DNA of 64,000 nucleotides from an uncultured Lachnospiraceae bacterium (GCA_910579685.1 CAJTVN010000001.1:1-64000), one strand, 5' to 3'. Positions 16,153 through 25,348 are shown, numbered from the stretch's first letter. Numbers and translations are program-made. Notes: generated from the sequence alone by a model not told the origin.

Positions 16153-17487
16153 ATGAAAATACTATTTATATCTCTTGGCTGTGATAAGAATCTGGTGGAC
16201 TCGGAGGTTATGCTGGGGATGCTTGCCGAAGAGGGGTATTCCTTCACGGACGACGAGGAGGAAGCGGAGGCGGTGGTGATCAATACCTGCTGCTTTATCG
16301 GCGATGCGAAGGAGGAAAGCGTCAACACGATTCTGGAGATGGCCGAGCGCAGAAAGAGCGGGCAGCTGAAAGCGCTGATCGTGGCGGGGTGTCTCGCCCA
16401 GCGCTATCAGGAGGAGATTCAGAAAGAGATCGGGGAAGTGGACGCCATTATCGGCACCTCCGCCATTGATGCGGTTGCGTCCGCATTGAAGCAGGTGCTG
16501 GAGGGGAAGGCGGGCAACTGCATAAAGTCCCCTGACGGACCGCCTCTTTTGGGGAAAAAGAGGGTCATGACGACAGGCGGGTATTACTCATATCTGAAAA
16601 TTGCGGAAGGGTGTAATAAGCACTGTACGTATTGCATTATCCCAAAGGTGCGGGGAAACTACCGGAGCGTTCCCATGGAGGAGCTGCTTGAACAGGCCGG
16701 GGCTCTGGCGCAGCAGGGCGTCAGGGAGCTGGTTCTGGTTGCCCAGGAAACCACGCTCTATGGAGTGGATCTGTATGGGGAAAAGAGGCTTCCGGAGCTT
16801 TTGGAGGCTTTGTGCCAGATAGAGAAGATTCGGTGGATCCGTATCCTCTACTGTTATCCGGAAGAGATCGATGAAAAGCTGATCCGGGTGATCCGCAGCA
16901 GGGACAAAATCTGCCACTATCTGGATCTTCCCATACAGAGCGGAAGCGACGGGATTTTGAAGCGCATGGGCAGGCGGACGGACACGGAGCAGATCCGGAG
17001 GATGATCCGGAGGCTGCGACAAGAAATTCCGGATATCTGCATCCGGACCACATTTATTTCAGGATTTCCCGGAGAGACTCAGGAGGATCATGAAAGCACC
17101 ATGGAGTTTATTAACGAGATGGAGTTCGACCGCCTGGGCGTGTTTACCTATTCGCCGGAGGAAGATACGCCCGCCGCTCTCATGGAAGGACAGATCCCGG
17201 AGGAGATCAAGCGGAGCCGCCGGGATGAGATCATGGAGCTGCAGCAGGAGATTGCCTTTGAGCAGGCACGGAATATGCAGGGCCGTATTTTGTGGGCCAT
17301 GGTGGAGGGAAAGCTGGCGGACGAGGAGGTCTATGTGGCCAGAACCTATAAGGATGCCCCCGGAGTGGACGGCTACCTGTTTATTGACACGGACCGGACT
17401 CTGATGAGCGGGGAGTTTGTCAGGGTAAAGATCACGGGAGCAAATGATTACGATCTGACAGGCGTGCCGGAAGACGAAGAGAGTTAG
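16153..17487 (+). CDS. rimO: Ribosomal protein S12 methylthiotransferase RimO
   Basis: 444 aa radical-SAM enzyme that methylthiolates the conserved aspartate of S12. The N-terminal UPF0004 domain has SLGCDKNLVDSE and INTCCFIGDAKEES; the radical-SAM cluster motif CNKHCTYC (CxxxCxxC) is near residue 155; a C-terminal TRAM domain occupies the last 70 residues. SLGCDKNLVD distinguishes RimO from MiaB. ATG at 16153 is used because the longer frame from 16024 encodes no family sequence. Confidence 0.96.
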   Translation: MKILFISLGCDKNLVDSEVMLGMLAEEGYSFTDDEEEAEAVVINTCCFIGDAKEESVNTILEMAERRKSGQLKALIVAGCLAQRYQEEIQKEIGEVDAIIGTSAIDAVASALKQVLEGKAGNCIKSPDGPPLLGKKRVMTTGGYYSYLKIAEGCNKHCTYCIIPKVRGNYRSVPMEELLEQAGALAQQGVRELVLVAQETTLYGVDLYGEKRLPELLEALCQIEKIRWIRILYCYPEEIDEKLIRVIRSRDKICHYLDLPIQSGSDGILKRMGRRTDTEQIRRMIRRLRQEIPDICIRTTFISGFPGETQEDHESTMEFINEMEFDRLGVFTYSPEEDTPAALMEGQIPEEIKRSRRDEIMELQQEIAFEQARNMQGRILWAMVEGKLADEEVYVARTYKDAPGVDGYLFIDTDRTLMSGEFVRVKITGANDYDLTGVPEDEES

Positions 17488-17527
17488 AATGTATAGAATC
17501 AATTAGATTTGGAAAGGTGTGAAAGAT

Positions 17528-18061
17528 ATGAATTTACCGAATAAGCTTACAATGTTCCGTGTGGTTTTGATTCCGTTTTTTATTGTGTTTCTGCTGGTTC
17601 CTACGATTCCGGCGGGAAAATGGATCGCTCTTGCCATCTTTATCGTGGCGAGCCTTACGGATCTTCTGGACGGCAAGATCGCCCGCAAATATAATCTGGT
17701 GACGAATTTTGGAAAGTTTATGGATCCCCTTGCGGATAAGCTTCTGGTCTGCTCGGCGCTGATCTGTCTGATCGAGCTGCAGAGGATCCCCTCCTGGATG
17801 GTGGTGCTTATCATTGCGAGAGAGTTTACCATCAGCGGGTTCCGCCTGATTGCGGCGGACAACGGGGTGGTAATAGCGGCCAGCTATTTTGGCAAGTTTA
17901 AGACCACGTTTCAGATGATTGCCGTGTGTTTGCTGATTGCGGATATCGAGGCGCTGCAGAGCGTAACCCTGATCATTCTTTGGATTGCCGTGATTCTCAC
18001 CGTGGTTTCCCTGATGGATTATCTGGTCAAGAACAAGGACGTGATGAAGGAAGAAAAATAG
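17528..18061 (+). CDS. pgsA: CDP-diacylglycerol-glycerol-3-phosphate 3-phosphatidyltransferase
   Basis: 177 aa membrane enzyme making phosphatidylglycerol phosphate. The CDP-alcohol phosphatidyltransferase signature is intact (DLLDGKIAR ... GKFMDPLADK), near residue 40-65, with about four to five membrane spans. ATG at 17528 starts the family-typical MNLPNKLTMFR. It lies 40 nt after rimO in the conserved rimO-pgsA-pncC-recA order. Confidence 0.96.
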   Translation: MNLPNKLTMFRVVLIPFFIVFLLVPTIPAGKWIALAIFIVASLTDLLDGKIARKYNLVTNFGKFMDPLADKLLVCSALICLIELQRIPSWMVVLIIAREFTISGFRLIAADNGVVIAASYFGKFKTTFQMIAVCLLIADIEALQSVTLIILWIAVILTVVSLMDYLVKNKDVMKEEK

Positions 18062-18085
18062 TCTGCGAAAGGAATGGAAGAGCGA

Positions 18086-18583
18086 ATGAGTTTGGAAGAG
18101 AGAGCGGTGCAGGCTCTGACGGCAAGGGGCTGTGAAATTACCACGGCGGAATCCTGTACGGGAGGCATGCTGGCCTCCATGCTGGTCAATGCCGCGGGCG
18201 CATCGGAAATTTTTAAGGAGGGCTATATCACTTATTCCAATGAGGCGAAGAGCAGGCTCCTTGGAGTGGATGCGCAGGCGCTTGAACGGTACGGGGCTGT
18301 CAGTGAAACCGTGGCCCGCCAGATGGCGGAAGGAGCCGCAGCGGCAGCCGGGGCAACAGCCGCCCTTTCTGTCACCGGAATTGCCGGCCCGGGCGGGGGA
18401 ACGAAGGAGAAGCCGGTGGGGCTTGTCTATATCGGCTGTTATCTGGATGGAACCACCACGGCGGAGAGGAATCTGTTTCACGGTTCCCGTCTTGAGATTC
18501 GAGAGGCTTCCGCACGCAGGGCGCTTGAGCTGCTCCTTGCACGTATGGAGGAATTAGGGGATGGTGAAACAGTAAGTCGCTGA
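18086..18583 (+). CDS. pncC: Nicotinamide-nucleotide amidase (CinA C-terminal domain)
   Basis: 165 aa, corresponding only to the PncC domain of CinA. TAESCTGG near residue 20, the EGYITYSNEAK segment and SVTGIAGPGGGT are the active-site motifs. ATG at 18086 has GGAAG just upstream; ATG 18074 has its purine run too close. The last five codons and stop overlap a copy of the repeat element found at 57842-57910, so the native C-terminus may have been altered by that insertion. Deamidates NMN in pyridine nucleotide salvage. Confidence 0.92.
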   Translation: MSLEERAVQALTARGCEITTAESCTGGMLASMLVNAAGASEIFKEGYITYSNEAKSRLLGVDAQALERYGAVSETVARQMAEGAAAAAGATAALSVTGIAGPGGGTKEKPVGLVYIGCYLDGTTTAERNLFHGSRLEIREASARRALELLLARMEELGDGETVSR

Positions 18584-18621
18584 ATATTCCGTAAATTTAC
18601 AAGTTCCGCAATTGCCTAATG
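18566..18621 (-). mobile_element. Degenerate copy of 69-bp palindromic MITE-like repeat
   Basis: Aligns with the reverse complement of 57842-57910 over about 56 bp with roughly eight differences: shared blocks include GAAACAGTAAGT, GTAAATTTACAAGTT (CA for TA in one copy) and CGCAATTRCCTA. The terminal inverted repeat on the pncC side is unrecognisable. It supplies the final codons and stop of pncC. Confidence 0.7.
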
Positions 18622-18650
18622 GAAGAGTAGGCGGGAAAGGGGTATTTTAT

Positions 18651-19565
18651 ATGAAGAAAGGGTGGAGCACGGGGAAAATCGTCGGCGTAACGCTGGGAGG
18701 GATCGCAGCGTCGCTGGTGCTTGGGATTTCTTTTGTGATCAGCGTATACCAGCTGTCGTACTTCTTTGAAAAAATGGATCAGAAAAGCAGATCTCGGTAT
18801 GACAGGGTGCTGGAGGAAAATTCCGGGCAGGAGAGGAAAGAAGACGATTTTTCAGAGGGGCAAAAAGAGCCGGATGAGGAGGAGACGGAAGATTTTGGCG
18901 GATATTCCTCACAGCCGGACGGAGAGTATTACGATTTTACAAACGATATCCGAAGCGATCTCTCCTACCAGGTTGAATTTCGAAGTTTTTTGAAAAATGA
19001 TTTTGTAACCCGAGAGGGGGCGGGAGCGGCTGTCATGGAATACAGTTACCCGCAGATTTCTGGGGACGCAAAGAACCTGGACGGGATCAATGACGCACTG
19101 CAGGAGGAGCTTCGCATCGTGGAGGAGCATATCGCATCATCAGTGGATTATCTGACAGGGGACGAGGAGTACCGCTTTGAGGGGGTTGGCTACGTAACCT
19201 ATATGTCGGAAAAGATTCTCAGCGTGATCTATGTGGAATACGGCTATCTGAACGGCTCTTATCTGGAAAGCTATGTAGTCTCCTACAATGTTGACATGGA
19301 GACGGGAATGCTCATGAACAACACCCACCTGCTTGCTGTTGACGACAACTTTTCCGTGGATTTCCGTAAGCGGTGTGAGCTGCAGAACGGTGTGATCGAG
19401 AATCTTGATTATATGAGCGACCAGGAGATTACCTATTATCTTACGGACAGCGACTATCTGATTATTTTTTACACGCCTCTGGGCATGGAGGTCGGATTTA
19501 ATTACTATGACGGCTGGGTGACCGTGACCTACAGGGATTACGAGAAATACCAGAAAAAATTTTAG
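18651..19565 (+). CDS. Membrane-anchored RsiV/PdaC-like protein (DUF3298 type)
   Basis: 304 aa. One transmembrane helix (about 12-35) anchors an extracellular region: an acidic low-complexity linker (about 55-95) and a globular C-terminus with YPQISGDAKNLDGIN, VSYNVDMETGMLM and SDYLIIFYTPLG, typical of DUF4163/DUF3298 domains of RsiV and PdaC. ATG at 18651 has AAAGGGG upstream. Function is unknown; RsiV binds lysozyme and PdaC deacetylates peptidoglycan, but catalytic residues cannot be assigned. It sits between pncC and recA. Confidence 0.72.
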   Translation: MKKGWSTGKIVGVTLGGIAASLVLGISFVISVYQLSYFFEKMDQKSRSRYDRVLEENSGQERKEDDFSEGQKEPDEEETEDFGGYSSQPDGEYYDFTNDIRSDLSYQVEFRSFLKNDFVTREGAGAAVMEYSYPQISGDAKNLDGINDALQEELRIVEEHIASSVDYLTGDEEYRFEGVGYVTYMSEKILSVIYVEYGYLNGSYLESYVVSYNVDMETGMLMNNTHLLAVDDNFSVDFRKRCELQNGVIENLDYMSDQEITYYLTDSDYLIIFYTPLGMEVGFNYYDGWVTVTYRDYEKYQKKF

Positions 19566-19778
19566 GGCCATGCGCCTGGTTAACAGATTCTTCTTGTAAA
19601 CCGGGCGCACATATGTTATATTTAGTACAGACAGCGCATCTGCTGTGTTTTCTGCTTTGCATATCCGGCATTTTCTGCCAAAAATCCAAAGCAATAACAG
19701 AAAAGAAGGGAGAGATGCCTTTGAGGGAGTTTTATTGGACTTTAAATGTGGTAAGATAAAAACAGAGAGAAAAAAGAA

Positions 19779-19826
19779 TTGACAAACACGAACATTTGTT
19801 TTAATCTTTATTCAGAACAAACGTTC
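19779..19826 (+). promoter_or_regulatory. recA promoter with two LexA (SOS) boxes
   Basis: TTGACA (19779-19784) precedes a poor -10 (TAATCT, 19802-19807, 17-bp spacer). Two Firmicutes-type LexA operators follow the CGAACNNNNGTTY pattern: CGAACATTTGTTT (19789-19801), within the promoter, and GAACAAACGTTC (19815-19826), a perfect palindromic match downstream. The tandem sites imply tight LexA repression. Confidence 0.85.
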
Positions 19827-19845
19827 CTATGAAAAGGAGACCTTT

Positions 19846-20964
19846 ATGGAAAAAAATGACAAGTTAAAAGCATTGGATGCGGCTCTTGGCCAGATTGAAA
19901 AACAGTTTGGAAAGGGAGCTGTCATGAAGCTGGGCGATCCGGCGGCAAAGATGGATATAGAGACAATTCCCACGGGTTCCCTCAGTCTCGATATAGCGCT
20001 GGGACTCGGAGGAATTCCCAAGGGCAGGGTGGTCGAGATCTACGGACCGGAATCCAGCGGTAAAACCACGGTCACCCTCCATATGATTGCCGAGGTTCAA
20101 AAGAGCGGGGGCATTGCGGGATTTATCGATGCGGAACATGCGCTGGATCCTGTGTATGCGCAGAATATCGGTGTGGACGTGGATAACCTGTACATATCCC
20201 AGCCGGACAACGGAGAGCAGGCGCTCGAGATCACGGAAACCATGGTTCGTTCCGGAGCCCTGGACATTGTGGTAGTGGATTCCGTGGCCGCGCTGGTTCC
20301 CAAGGCAGAGATCGACGGCGACATGGGCGACAGCCATGTGGGACTTCAGGCCCGGCTGATGTCCCAGGCTCTGCGCAAGCTGACGGCCGTGATCAGCAAA
20401 TCCAACTGTACGGTCGTGTTTATCAACCAGCTGCGGGAAAAGGTGGGAGTTATGTTTGGCAATCCCGAGACTACCACGGGCGGCCGTGCGCTTAAGTTCT
20501 ATTCTTCCGTGCGTCTCGACGTGAGGAGAATCGAATCCTTAAAGCAGGGCGGGGAAGTAATCGGCAACCGGACCCGGGTGAAGGTCGTGAAAAACAAGAT
20601 AGCCCCGCCCTTTAAGGAGGCGGAGTTTGACATTATGTTCGGCGAGGGCATTTCCTATGTGGGGGATGTGCTGGATCTTGCGGCAAGCATTAACGTGATT
20701 AACAAGAGCGGAGCCTGGTATGCCTATGAGGGAAGCAAGATCGGACAGGGACGTGAGAACGCAAAACAGTATCTGAAGGACAATCCGCAGGTCTGCGAGC
20801 AGGTATCCTCCAAGGTCAGGGAGCATTTCGGGCTGGGCGCAGGCCGCAGGGAAGAGGACGACGCACAGAAAAAGGAAGAGGCAAAGAAAGATGAGCCAAA
20901 GCCGGAAGCGGCAAAGAAAGATGAGCCAAAGCCGGAAGCGGCAAAGACTAAGGCTTCCAAGTAA
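19846..20964 (+). CDS. recA: RecA recombinase
   Basis: 372 aa. ATP-dependent strand-exchange protein and LexA co-protease. Walker A GPESSGKT (residues 67-74), the Walker B stretch VVVDSVAAL and the conserved QLREKVGVMFGNPETT L2-loop region are intact. AAAAGGAGA precedes ATG 19846. The acidic-basic C-terminal tail contains a perfect 30-bp tandem duplication encoding KKDEPKPEAA twice. Control by LexA is shown by the two boxes upstream. Confidence 0.98.
   Translation: MEKNDKLKALDAALGQIEKQFGKGAVMKLGDPAAKMDIETIPTGSLSLDIALGLGGIPKGRVVEIYGPESSGKTTVTLHMIAEVQKSGGIAGFIDAEHALDPVYAQNIGVDVDNLYISQPDNGEQALEITETMVRSGALDIVVVDSVAALVPKAEIDGDMGDSHVGLQARLMSQALRKLTAVISKSNCTVVFINQLREKVGVMFGNPETTTGGRALKFYSSVRLDVRRIESLKQGGEVIGNRTRVKVVKNKIAPPFKEAEFDIMFGEGISYVGDVLDLAASINVINKSGAWYAYEGSKIGQGRENAKQYLKDNPQVCEQVSSKVREHFGLGAGRREEDDAQKKEEAKKDEPKPEAAKKDEPKPEAAKTKASK
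20881..20940 (+). repeat. Perfect 30-bp tandem repeat in recA 3' end
   Basis: Two identical 30-bp units (20881-20910 and 20911-20940) in frame, followed by the first 7 bases of a third. They encode a ten-residue Lys/Glu/Pro/Ala unit in the disordered RecA tail. Slippage could change copy number without a frameshift. Confidence 0.95.
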
Positions 20965-20979
20965 AGGAATGTGGGGGCT

Positions 20980-21615
20980 ATGTCAGATACGAGAATAGTG
21001 ATGGAGATCACGGAGATCTCCAGTTCCAGAGTGCGTATTTTGCTGGACGACGGGACGGGTTTTGTACTGTATAAGGGGGAGCGGCGCAACTATAATCTCC
21101 GGGAGGGAGAGCAGATCGGGACAGAGGATTATGCGGAAATCATGGAGACCGTTCTGCCAAAAAGGGCAAAGCTTCGGGCTCTGAATCTTCTCAAGGCCCG
21201 GTCCTACACGCAAAAGGCGCTGGCGGATAAGCTCAGGGACGGCGGCTATCCCGAAAAGATTCTGGCGGACGCCATTGCCTATGCAGCCTCCTTTGGTTAT
21301 GTGGACGACCGGCAGTATGCGCTTGATTTTGTGGAATACAATAAGGAGAAGCGCAGCAGGACATGGATTTTTAACGCACTGCAGAAAAAGGGCGTCCCAA
21401 AGGAAATCATGGAGGACGCATGGCGGGAAAATGCTTCGAATGAGGAGAGCGAGCTGGAGAAAGAACAGATTTTATTCTGGATGCGTAAAAAAAATTTTAT
21501 TGCTTCAGAGGCGACATTTGCAGAAAAACAGAAATTCTGCGCATTTTTGTACAGAAAGGGGTTTCAAATTGACGCCATTCAAACTGCACTTTCACTTGAC
21601 ATAGAATCAATTTAA
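20980..21615 (+). CDS. recX: RecX regulatory protein
   Basis: 211 aa modulator of RecA filaments. RecX helical repeats are recognisable: ARSYTQKALADKLRDGGY, FGYVDDRQYALDFVEY and the later EKQKFCAFLYRKGF. It starts 15 bp after recA (ATG 20980; a GTG at 20971 is the alternative). The gene end contains the rny promoter. Confidence 0.92.
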   Translation: MSDTRIVMEITEISSSRVRILLDDGTGFVLYKGERRNYNLREGEQIGTEDYAEIMETVLPKRAKLRALNLLKARSYTQKALADKLRDGGYPEKILADAIAYAASFGYVDDRQYALDFVEYNKEKRSRTWIFNALQKKGVPKEIMEDAWRENASNEESELEKEQILFWMRKKNFIASEATFAEKQKFCAFLYRKGFQIDAIQTALSLDIESI

Positions 21616-21624
21616 GTTTAAAAT
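21596..21624 (+). promoter_or_regulatory. Promoter for rny inside the recX 3' end
   Basis: Perfect TTGACA (21596-21601), 17-bp spacer, TAAAAT (21619-21624). The -35 box and part of the spacer are recX codons. It allows rny expression independent of the LexA-controlled recA unit. Confidence 0.8.
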
Positions 21625-21715
21625 TGTCTTATTGTAAATTTGTTTTTAGAATGTTACATACATTCTATATAGATAAGCGTACAATGAAAATTTAATAAGG
21701 AGGTGCTCCTGTAAA

Positions 21716-23263
21716 ATGGTGCAAGTTTTGACAGCGGTGTTCATCACTCTGATTGTATCTGCTGCGGCTACCTGGGTGCTTGCCAGCTCATATCACAAGA
21801 AGGTATCGGAAGCAAAGATCGGCAGCGCAGAGGAGAAGGCAAGAGAGATTATTGATGAGGCTCTGAAAACTGCGGAGACCAAGAAGCGTGAAGCCTTACT
21901 GGAGGTTAAGGAAGAATCCATTCGTACCAAGAACGATCTGGATAAGGAGATTAAGGAGCGGCGTGCCGAGGCACAACGCTACGAGCGCAGGGTTCAGCAG
22001 AAGGAGGAATCCATCGATAAGAAATCAGATGCAATGGAGAAAAGGGAGGCAAGCCTGTCTGCAAGGGAAGAGGAATTATCCAGGCAGAGGGAGGAAGTTT
22101 CCAAGCTGAACGAACAAAGATTACAGGAACTGGAACGAATCTCTGGTTTAACCTCCGAACAGGCAAAAGAATATTTACTGAAAATTGTTGAAGATGAAGT
22201 GAAGCATGAGACGGCAGTCCGCATCAAAGAGATGGAAGGCCGCGCAAAGGAAGAAGCAGACAAAAAGGCGAAGGAATATGTAGTGAATGCCATTCAGAAA
22301 TGTGCGGCGGATCATGTGTCTGAGACTACGATTTCCGTCGTGCAGCTTCCGAACGATGAAATGAAAGGAAGGATCATAGGCAGGGAGGGAAGAAACATCA
22401 GAACCCTCGAGACCCTGACCGGCGTGGATCTGATTATTGACGACACGCCGGAGGCGGTTATTCTTTCCGGTTTTGATCCCATTCGTCGCGAGGTGGCGAG
22501 AATTGCCCTTGAAAAACTGATTGTGGATGGACGAATCCATCCGGCAAGAATCGAGGAGATGGTTGAAAAGGCGCAAAAAGAAGTTGATATCATGATCAAG
22601 GAGGAGGGTGAGGCCGCTACTCTTGAGGTAGGAGTTCACGGGATTCATCCCGAGCTTGTCCGACTGCTCGGAAAGATGAAATTCCGCACCAGCTATGGGC
22701 AGAACGCATTAAAACACTCGATTGAAGTGGCGCAGCTGTCAGGTTTACTGGCGGCAGAGCTTGGTCTTGATGTGAGAGTTGCCAAAAGAGCAGGTCTTTT
22801 ACATGATATCGGCAAGGCTGTAGATCACGAAATGGAAGGTTCCCATATACAGCTTGGCGTGGAGCTTTGCAGGAAGTATAAGGAGTCGGCCATCGTCGTT
22901 AATGCAGTGGAATCCCACCACGGCGACGTGGAACCCCAGACATTGATCGCATGTATTGTACAAGCTTCTGATACAATATCGGCGGCAAGGCCTGGCGCAA
23001 GAAGAGAGACGCTTGAAACATATACAAGCAGGCTCAAACAATTAGAAGATATTACAAACAATTTCAAAGGTGTAGATAAGTCTTTTGCTATTCAGGCAGG
23101 TAGAGAGATTCGTGTAATGGTAGTTCCCGATCAGATTTCTGATGCTGACATGGTGCTTCTGGCACGTGACATTTCAAAGCAGATTGAGGCAGAGCTGGAA
23201 TATCCAGGACAGATTAAGGTGAACGTAATCAGAGAGTCGCGCGTAATTGACTACGCAAAATAA
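21716..23263 (+). CDS. rny: Ribonuclease Y
   Basis: 515 aa membrane-tethered endoribonuclease of the mRNA degradosome. An N-terminal transmembrane helix (about 4-25), a long coiled coil (about 30-190), a KH domain (GRIIGREGRNIRTLE, about 222-236) and an HD domain (HSIEVAQLSG, LLHDIGKAVDHE, about 330-375) are in the standard order. ATG at 21716 has AAGGAGG 11 nt upstream. It has its own promoter and terminator. Confidence 0.97.
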   Translation: MVQVLTAVFITLIVSAAATWVLASSYHKKVSEAKIGSAEEKAREIIDEALKTAETKKREALLEVKEESIRTKNDLDKEIKERRAEAQRYERRVQQKEESIDKKSDAMEKREASLSAREEELSRQREEVSKLNEQRLQELERISGLTSEQAKEYLLKIVEDEVKHETAVRIKEMEGRAKEEADKKAKEYVVNAIQKCAADHVSETTISVVQLPNDEMKGRIIGREGRNIRTLETLTGVDLIIDDTPEAVILSGFDPIRREVARIALEKLIVDGRIHPARIEEMVEKAQKEVDIMIKEEGEAATLEVGVHGIHPELVRLLGKMKFRTSYGQNALKHSIEVAQLSGLLAAELGLDVRVAKRAGLLHDIGKAVDHEMEGSHIQLGVELCRKYKESAIVVNAVESHHGDVEPQTLIACIVQASDTISAARPGARRETLETYTSRLKQLEDITNNFKGVDKSFAIQAGREIRVMVVPDQISDADMVLLARDISKQIEAELEYPGQIKVNVIRESRVIDYAK

Positions 23264-23282
23264 ATGACTGATTAAAAATGAG

Positions 23283-23329
23283 GAAAGTATTGAAAATGAA
23301 TCGAATCGTTTTCAATACTTTCTTTTTTT
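23283..23329 (+). terminator. Rho-independent terminator after rny
   Basis: A 14-bp stem (23283-23296 with 23309-23322), 12-nt loop and seven T residues (23323-23329). Confidence 0.92.
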
Positions 23330-23393
23330 ATGTGCAGAGGCTGATGTGGAAATAATGCACAATCTTTTGCTGAAAAAGGTCAGAAAAAATTAC

Positions 23394-23422
23394 TTGTAGT
23401 ATTTGGAAGTCTATAGTAGAAT
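23394..23422 (+). promoter_or_regulatory. Possible promoter for aminotransferase gene
   Basis: TTGTAG (23394-23399), 17-bp spacer, TAGAAT (23417-23422), 70 bp before the start codon. The -10 is good, the -35 weak. Confidence 0.45.
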
Positions 23423-23491
23423 AATACGTGGCATTGGATTGTATACAATTATCCAAAGATACCTTTCATGGATAGAGGAGGAAATTGCGGT

Positions 23492-24775
23492 ATGAAAGCA
23501 TATAGAGAGATGAGCAGGGAAGAGCTTACCGCTCTCAAGCAGGATCTGGATAAGCAGTATGAGGAAGTGAAGGCAAAGAGCCTTAAGCTTGACATGTCGA
23601 GAGGCAAGCCGTCCGCTTCCCAGCTCGATATGGAAATGGATTTTATGGGAATTCTGAAAAATACGTCTTTGATGTCCGAAGCGGGTATTGACTGCAGAAA
23701 TTACGGACTGCTGGACGGAATACCGGAAGCAAGGCGCCTTCTGGGAGATATGCTGGGAATATCGCCTGAGAGGGTAATTATCTGCGGAAATGCGAGCCTG
23801 ACGGTCATGTATGATGCGATTGCGCGCTCCATGATGTTTGGTGTGCTGGGGAGCACTCCCTGGTGCAAGCTTGATAAAGTTAAATTTCTTTGTCCGGTTC
23901 CCGGCTATGACAGACACTTTGCGATCACGGAACAGTTTGGAATTGAGATGATTAACATTCCCATGACTCCGCAGGGGCCGGATATGGATCTGGTGGAGAA
24001 GCTGGTCAGTGAGGATGAGGCTGTGAAGGGAATCTGGTGCGTGCCCAAATATTCCAATCCTCAGGGGATTACGTATTCGGACGAGACCGTAAGACGGTTT
24101 GCGGCTTTAAAACCTGCGGCAGAGGATTTTCGAATTTACTGGGATAATGCCTATGCCATCCATGATGTGTTCGAGGATAAGAGCGATACGCTTCTGGAAA
24201 TTTTCAACGAGTGTGAGAAGGCAGGGAATCCCGATATTGTCTATGAATTTTGCTCCACCTCCAAGGTGATGTTTCCGGGAAGCGGGATTTCGGCGATTGC
24301 CGCATCCGAGGCAAATCTCAAGGAGATCCGGCAGAGGCTTTCCATCCAGACCATAGGCTTTGACAAGCTCAACCAGCTGCGCCATGTAAAGTATTTCAAA
24401 GACATTGAGGGAATGAAGGCTCATATGAAAAAGCATGCCGCTATCATGCGTCCGAAGTTTGAAGCGGTGCTGGAGGTACTGGAAAGAGAGCTGTCCGGTC
24501 TGGAAATCGGTTCATGGATCCGGCCAAACGGCGGTTATTTTATCTCCTTTGACTCCATGGAGGGATGCGCAAAAGAGATCGTGGGCAAATGCCTGGAGGC
24601 GGGAGTTGTCCTGACCGGTGCGGGAGCCACCTATCCTTATAAGAAAGATCCGTCAGACAGCAATATCCGTCTGGCGCCTACCTTTCCTGAGCCAAAGGAG
24701 CTGGCGGTCGCAACGGATCTGTTTGTGCTGTGTGTGAAGCTGGTAAGCGTAAACAAATTGCTGGAGAGCATGTAA
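23492..24775 (+). CDS. Class I aminotransferase, aspartate aminotransferase Ic type
   Basis: 427 aa PLP enzyme. LDMSRGKPSASQLD near the start, CVPKYSNPQG, WDNAYAIH and the PLP-lysine context EFCSTSKVMFPGSG are visible, matching the Asp_aminotransf (PF12897) group of aspartate aminotransferases. The final domain has RLAPTFP, which carries the substrate-carboxylate arginine. ATG at 23492 follows GAGGAGG; the ATG at 23468 lacks a site. The probable reaction is aspartate plus 2-oxoglutarate to oxaloacetate plus glutamate; specificity cannot be read from sequence. Confidence 0.9.
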   Translation: MKAYREMSREELTALKQDLDKQYEEVKAKSLKLDMSRGKPSASQLDMEMDFMGILKNTSLMSEAGIDCRNYGLLDGIPEARRLLGDMLGISPERVIICGNASLTVMYDAIARSMMFGVLGSTPWCKLDKVKFLCPVPGYDRHFAITEQFGIEMINIPMTPQGPDMDLVEKLVSEDEAVKGIWCVPKYSNPQGITYSDETVRRFAALKPAAEDFRIYWDNAYAIHDVFEDKSDTLLEIFNECEKAGNPDIVYEFCSTSKVMFPGSGISAIAASEANLKEIRQRLSIQTIGFDKLNQLRHVKYFKDIEGMKAHMKKHAAIMRPKFEAVLEVLERELSGLEIGSWIRPNGGYFISFDSMEGCAKEIVGKCLEAGVVLTGAGATYPYKKDPSDSNIRLAPTFPEPKELAVATDLFVLCVKLVSVNKLLESM

Positions 24776-24791
24776 ATAAGAGAGGAATGTT

Positions 24792-25334
24792 ATGGAGGAA
24801 ATTAAGAGATTATCCAGAGATCTGGTGTCCAAGGGAGCGATTATCGATTATTATCAGGACACCGTGCAGATCCCGAATGGAAATATTGTGAAGTGGGATT
24901 TTATCGACCACAAAGGGGCGGCCGCCGTGGTTCCCGTAAATGACGAGGGAAAGCTGATTATGGTAAGGCAATACCGCAACGCACTGAACCGCTACACGTT
25001 GGAGATTCCGGCGGGCGGATTAAACGGGGCGGATGAGCCTACGATGGATGCGGCTGCAAGGGAGCTGACGGAGGAGACGGGATACAGGGCGGATAAGCTC
25101 GAACTGCTTCTTTCCATCCGGACCACGGTTGCCTTCTGCAATGAGAAAATAGACATTTATGTGGCAACGGGGCTTACTCCGGGAGAGCAGCGTCTGGATG
25201 AGGATGAATATGTGGATGTAGAGGCTTTCGAACTGGAGGAACTGATTTCCAGGGTGCTGGCAGGAGAGATACAGGATTCCAAGACTGTGGCGGCGATTTT
25301 GGCTTACAAGGAAAAATACATTTCCGGAACCTGA
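24792..25334 (+). CDS. NUDIX hydrolase, ADP-ribose pyrophosphatase type
   Basis: 180 aa. A complete Nudix box (Gx5Ex7REUxEExGU) runs from GLNGADEP through RELTEETGY, near residues 77-99. VRQYRNALNRYTLEIPAG upstream is typical of the ADP-ribose pyrophosphatase subgroup. It starts 16 nt after the aminotransferase and ends before a terminator, so the two form a small unit. Likely hydrolyses ADP-ribose to AMP and ribose 5-phosphate. Confidence 0.92.
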   Translation: MEEIKRLSRDLVSKGAIIDYYQDTVQIPNGNIVKWDFIDHKGAAAVVPVNDEGKLIMVRQYRNALNRYTLEIPAGGLNGADEPTMDAAARELTEETGYRADKLELLLSIRTTVAFCNEKIDIYVATGLTPGEQRLDEDEYVDVEAFELEELISRVLAGEIQDSKTVAAILAYKEKYISGT

Positions 25335-25348
25335 ACGGTGGATTTCTG

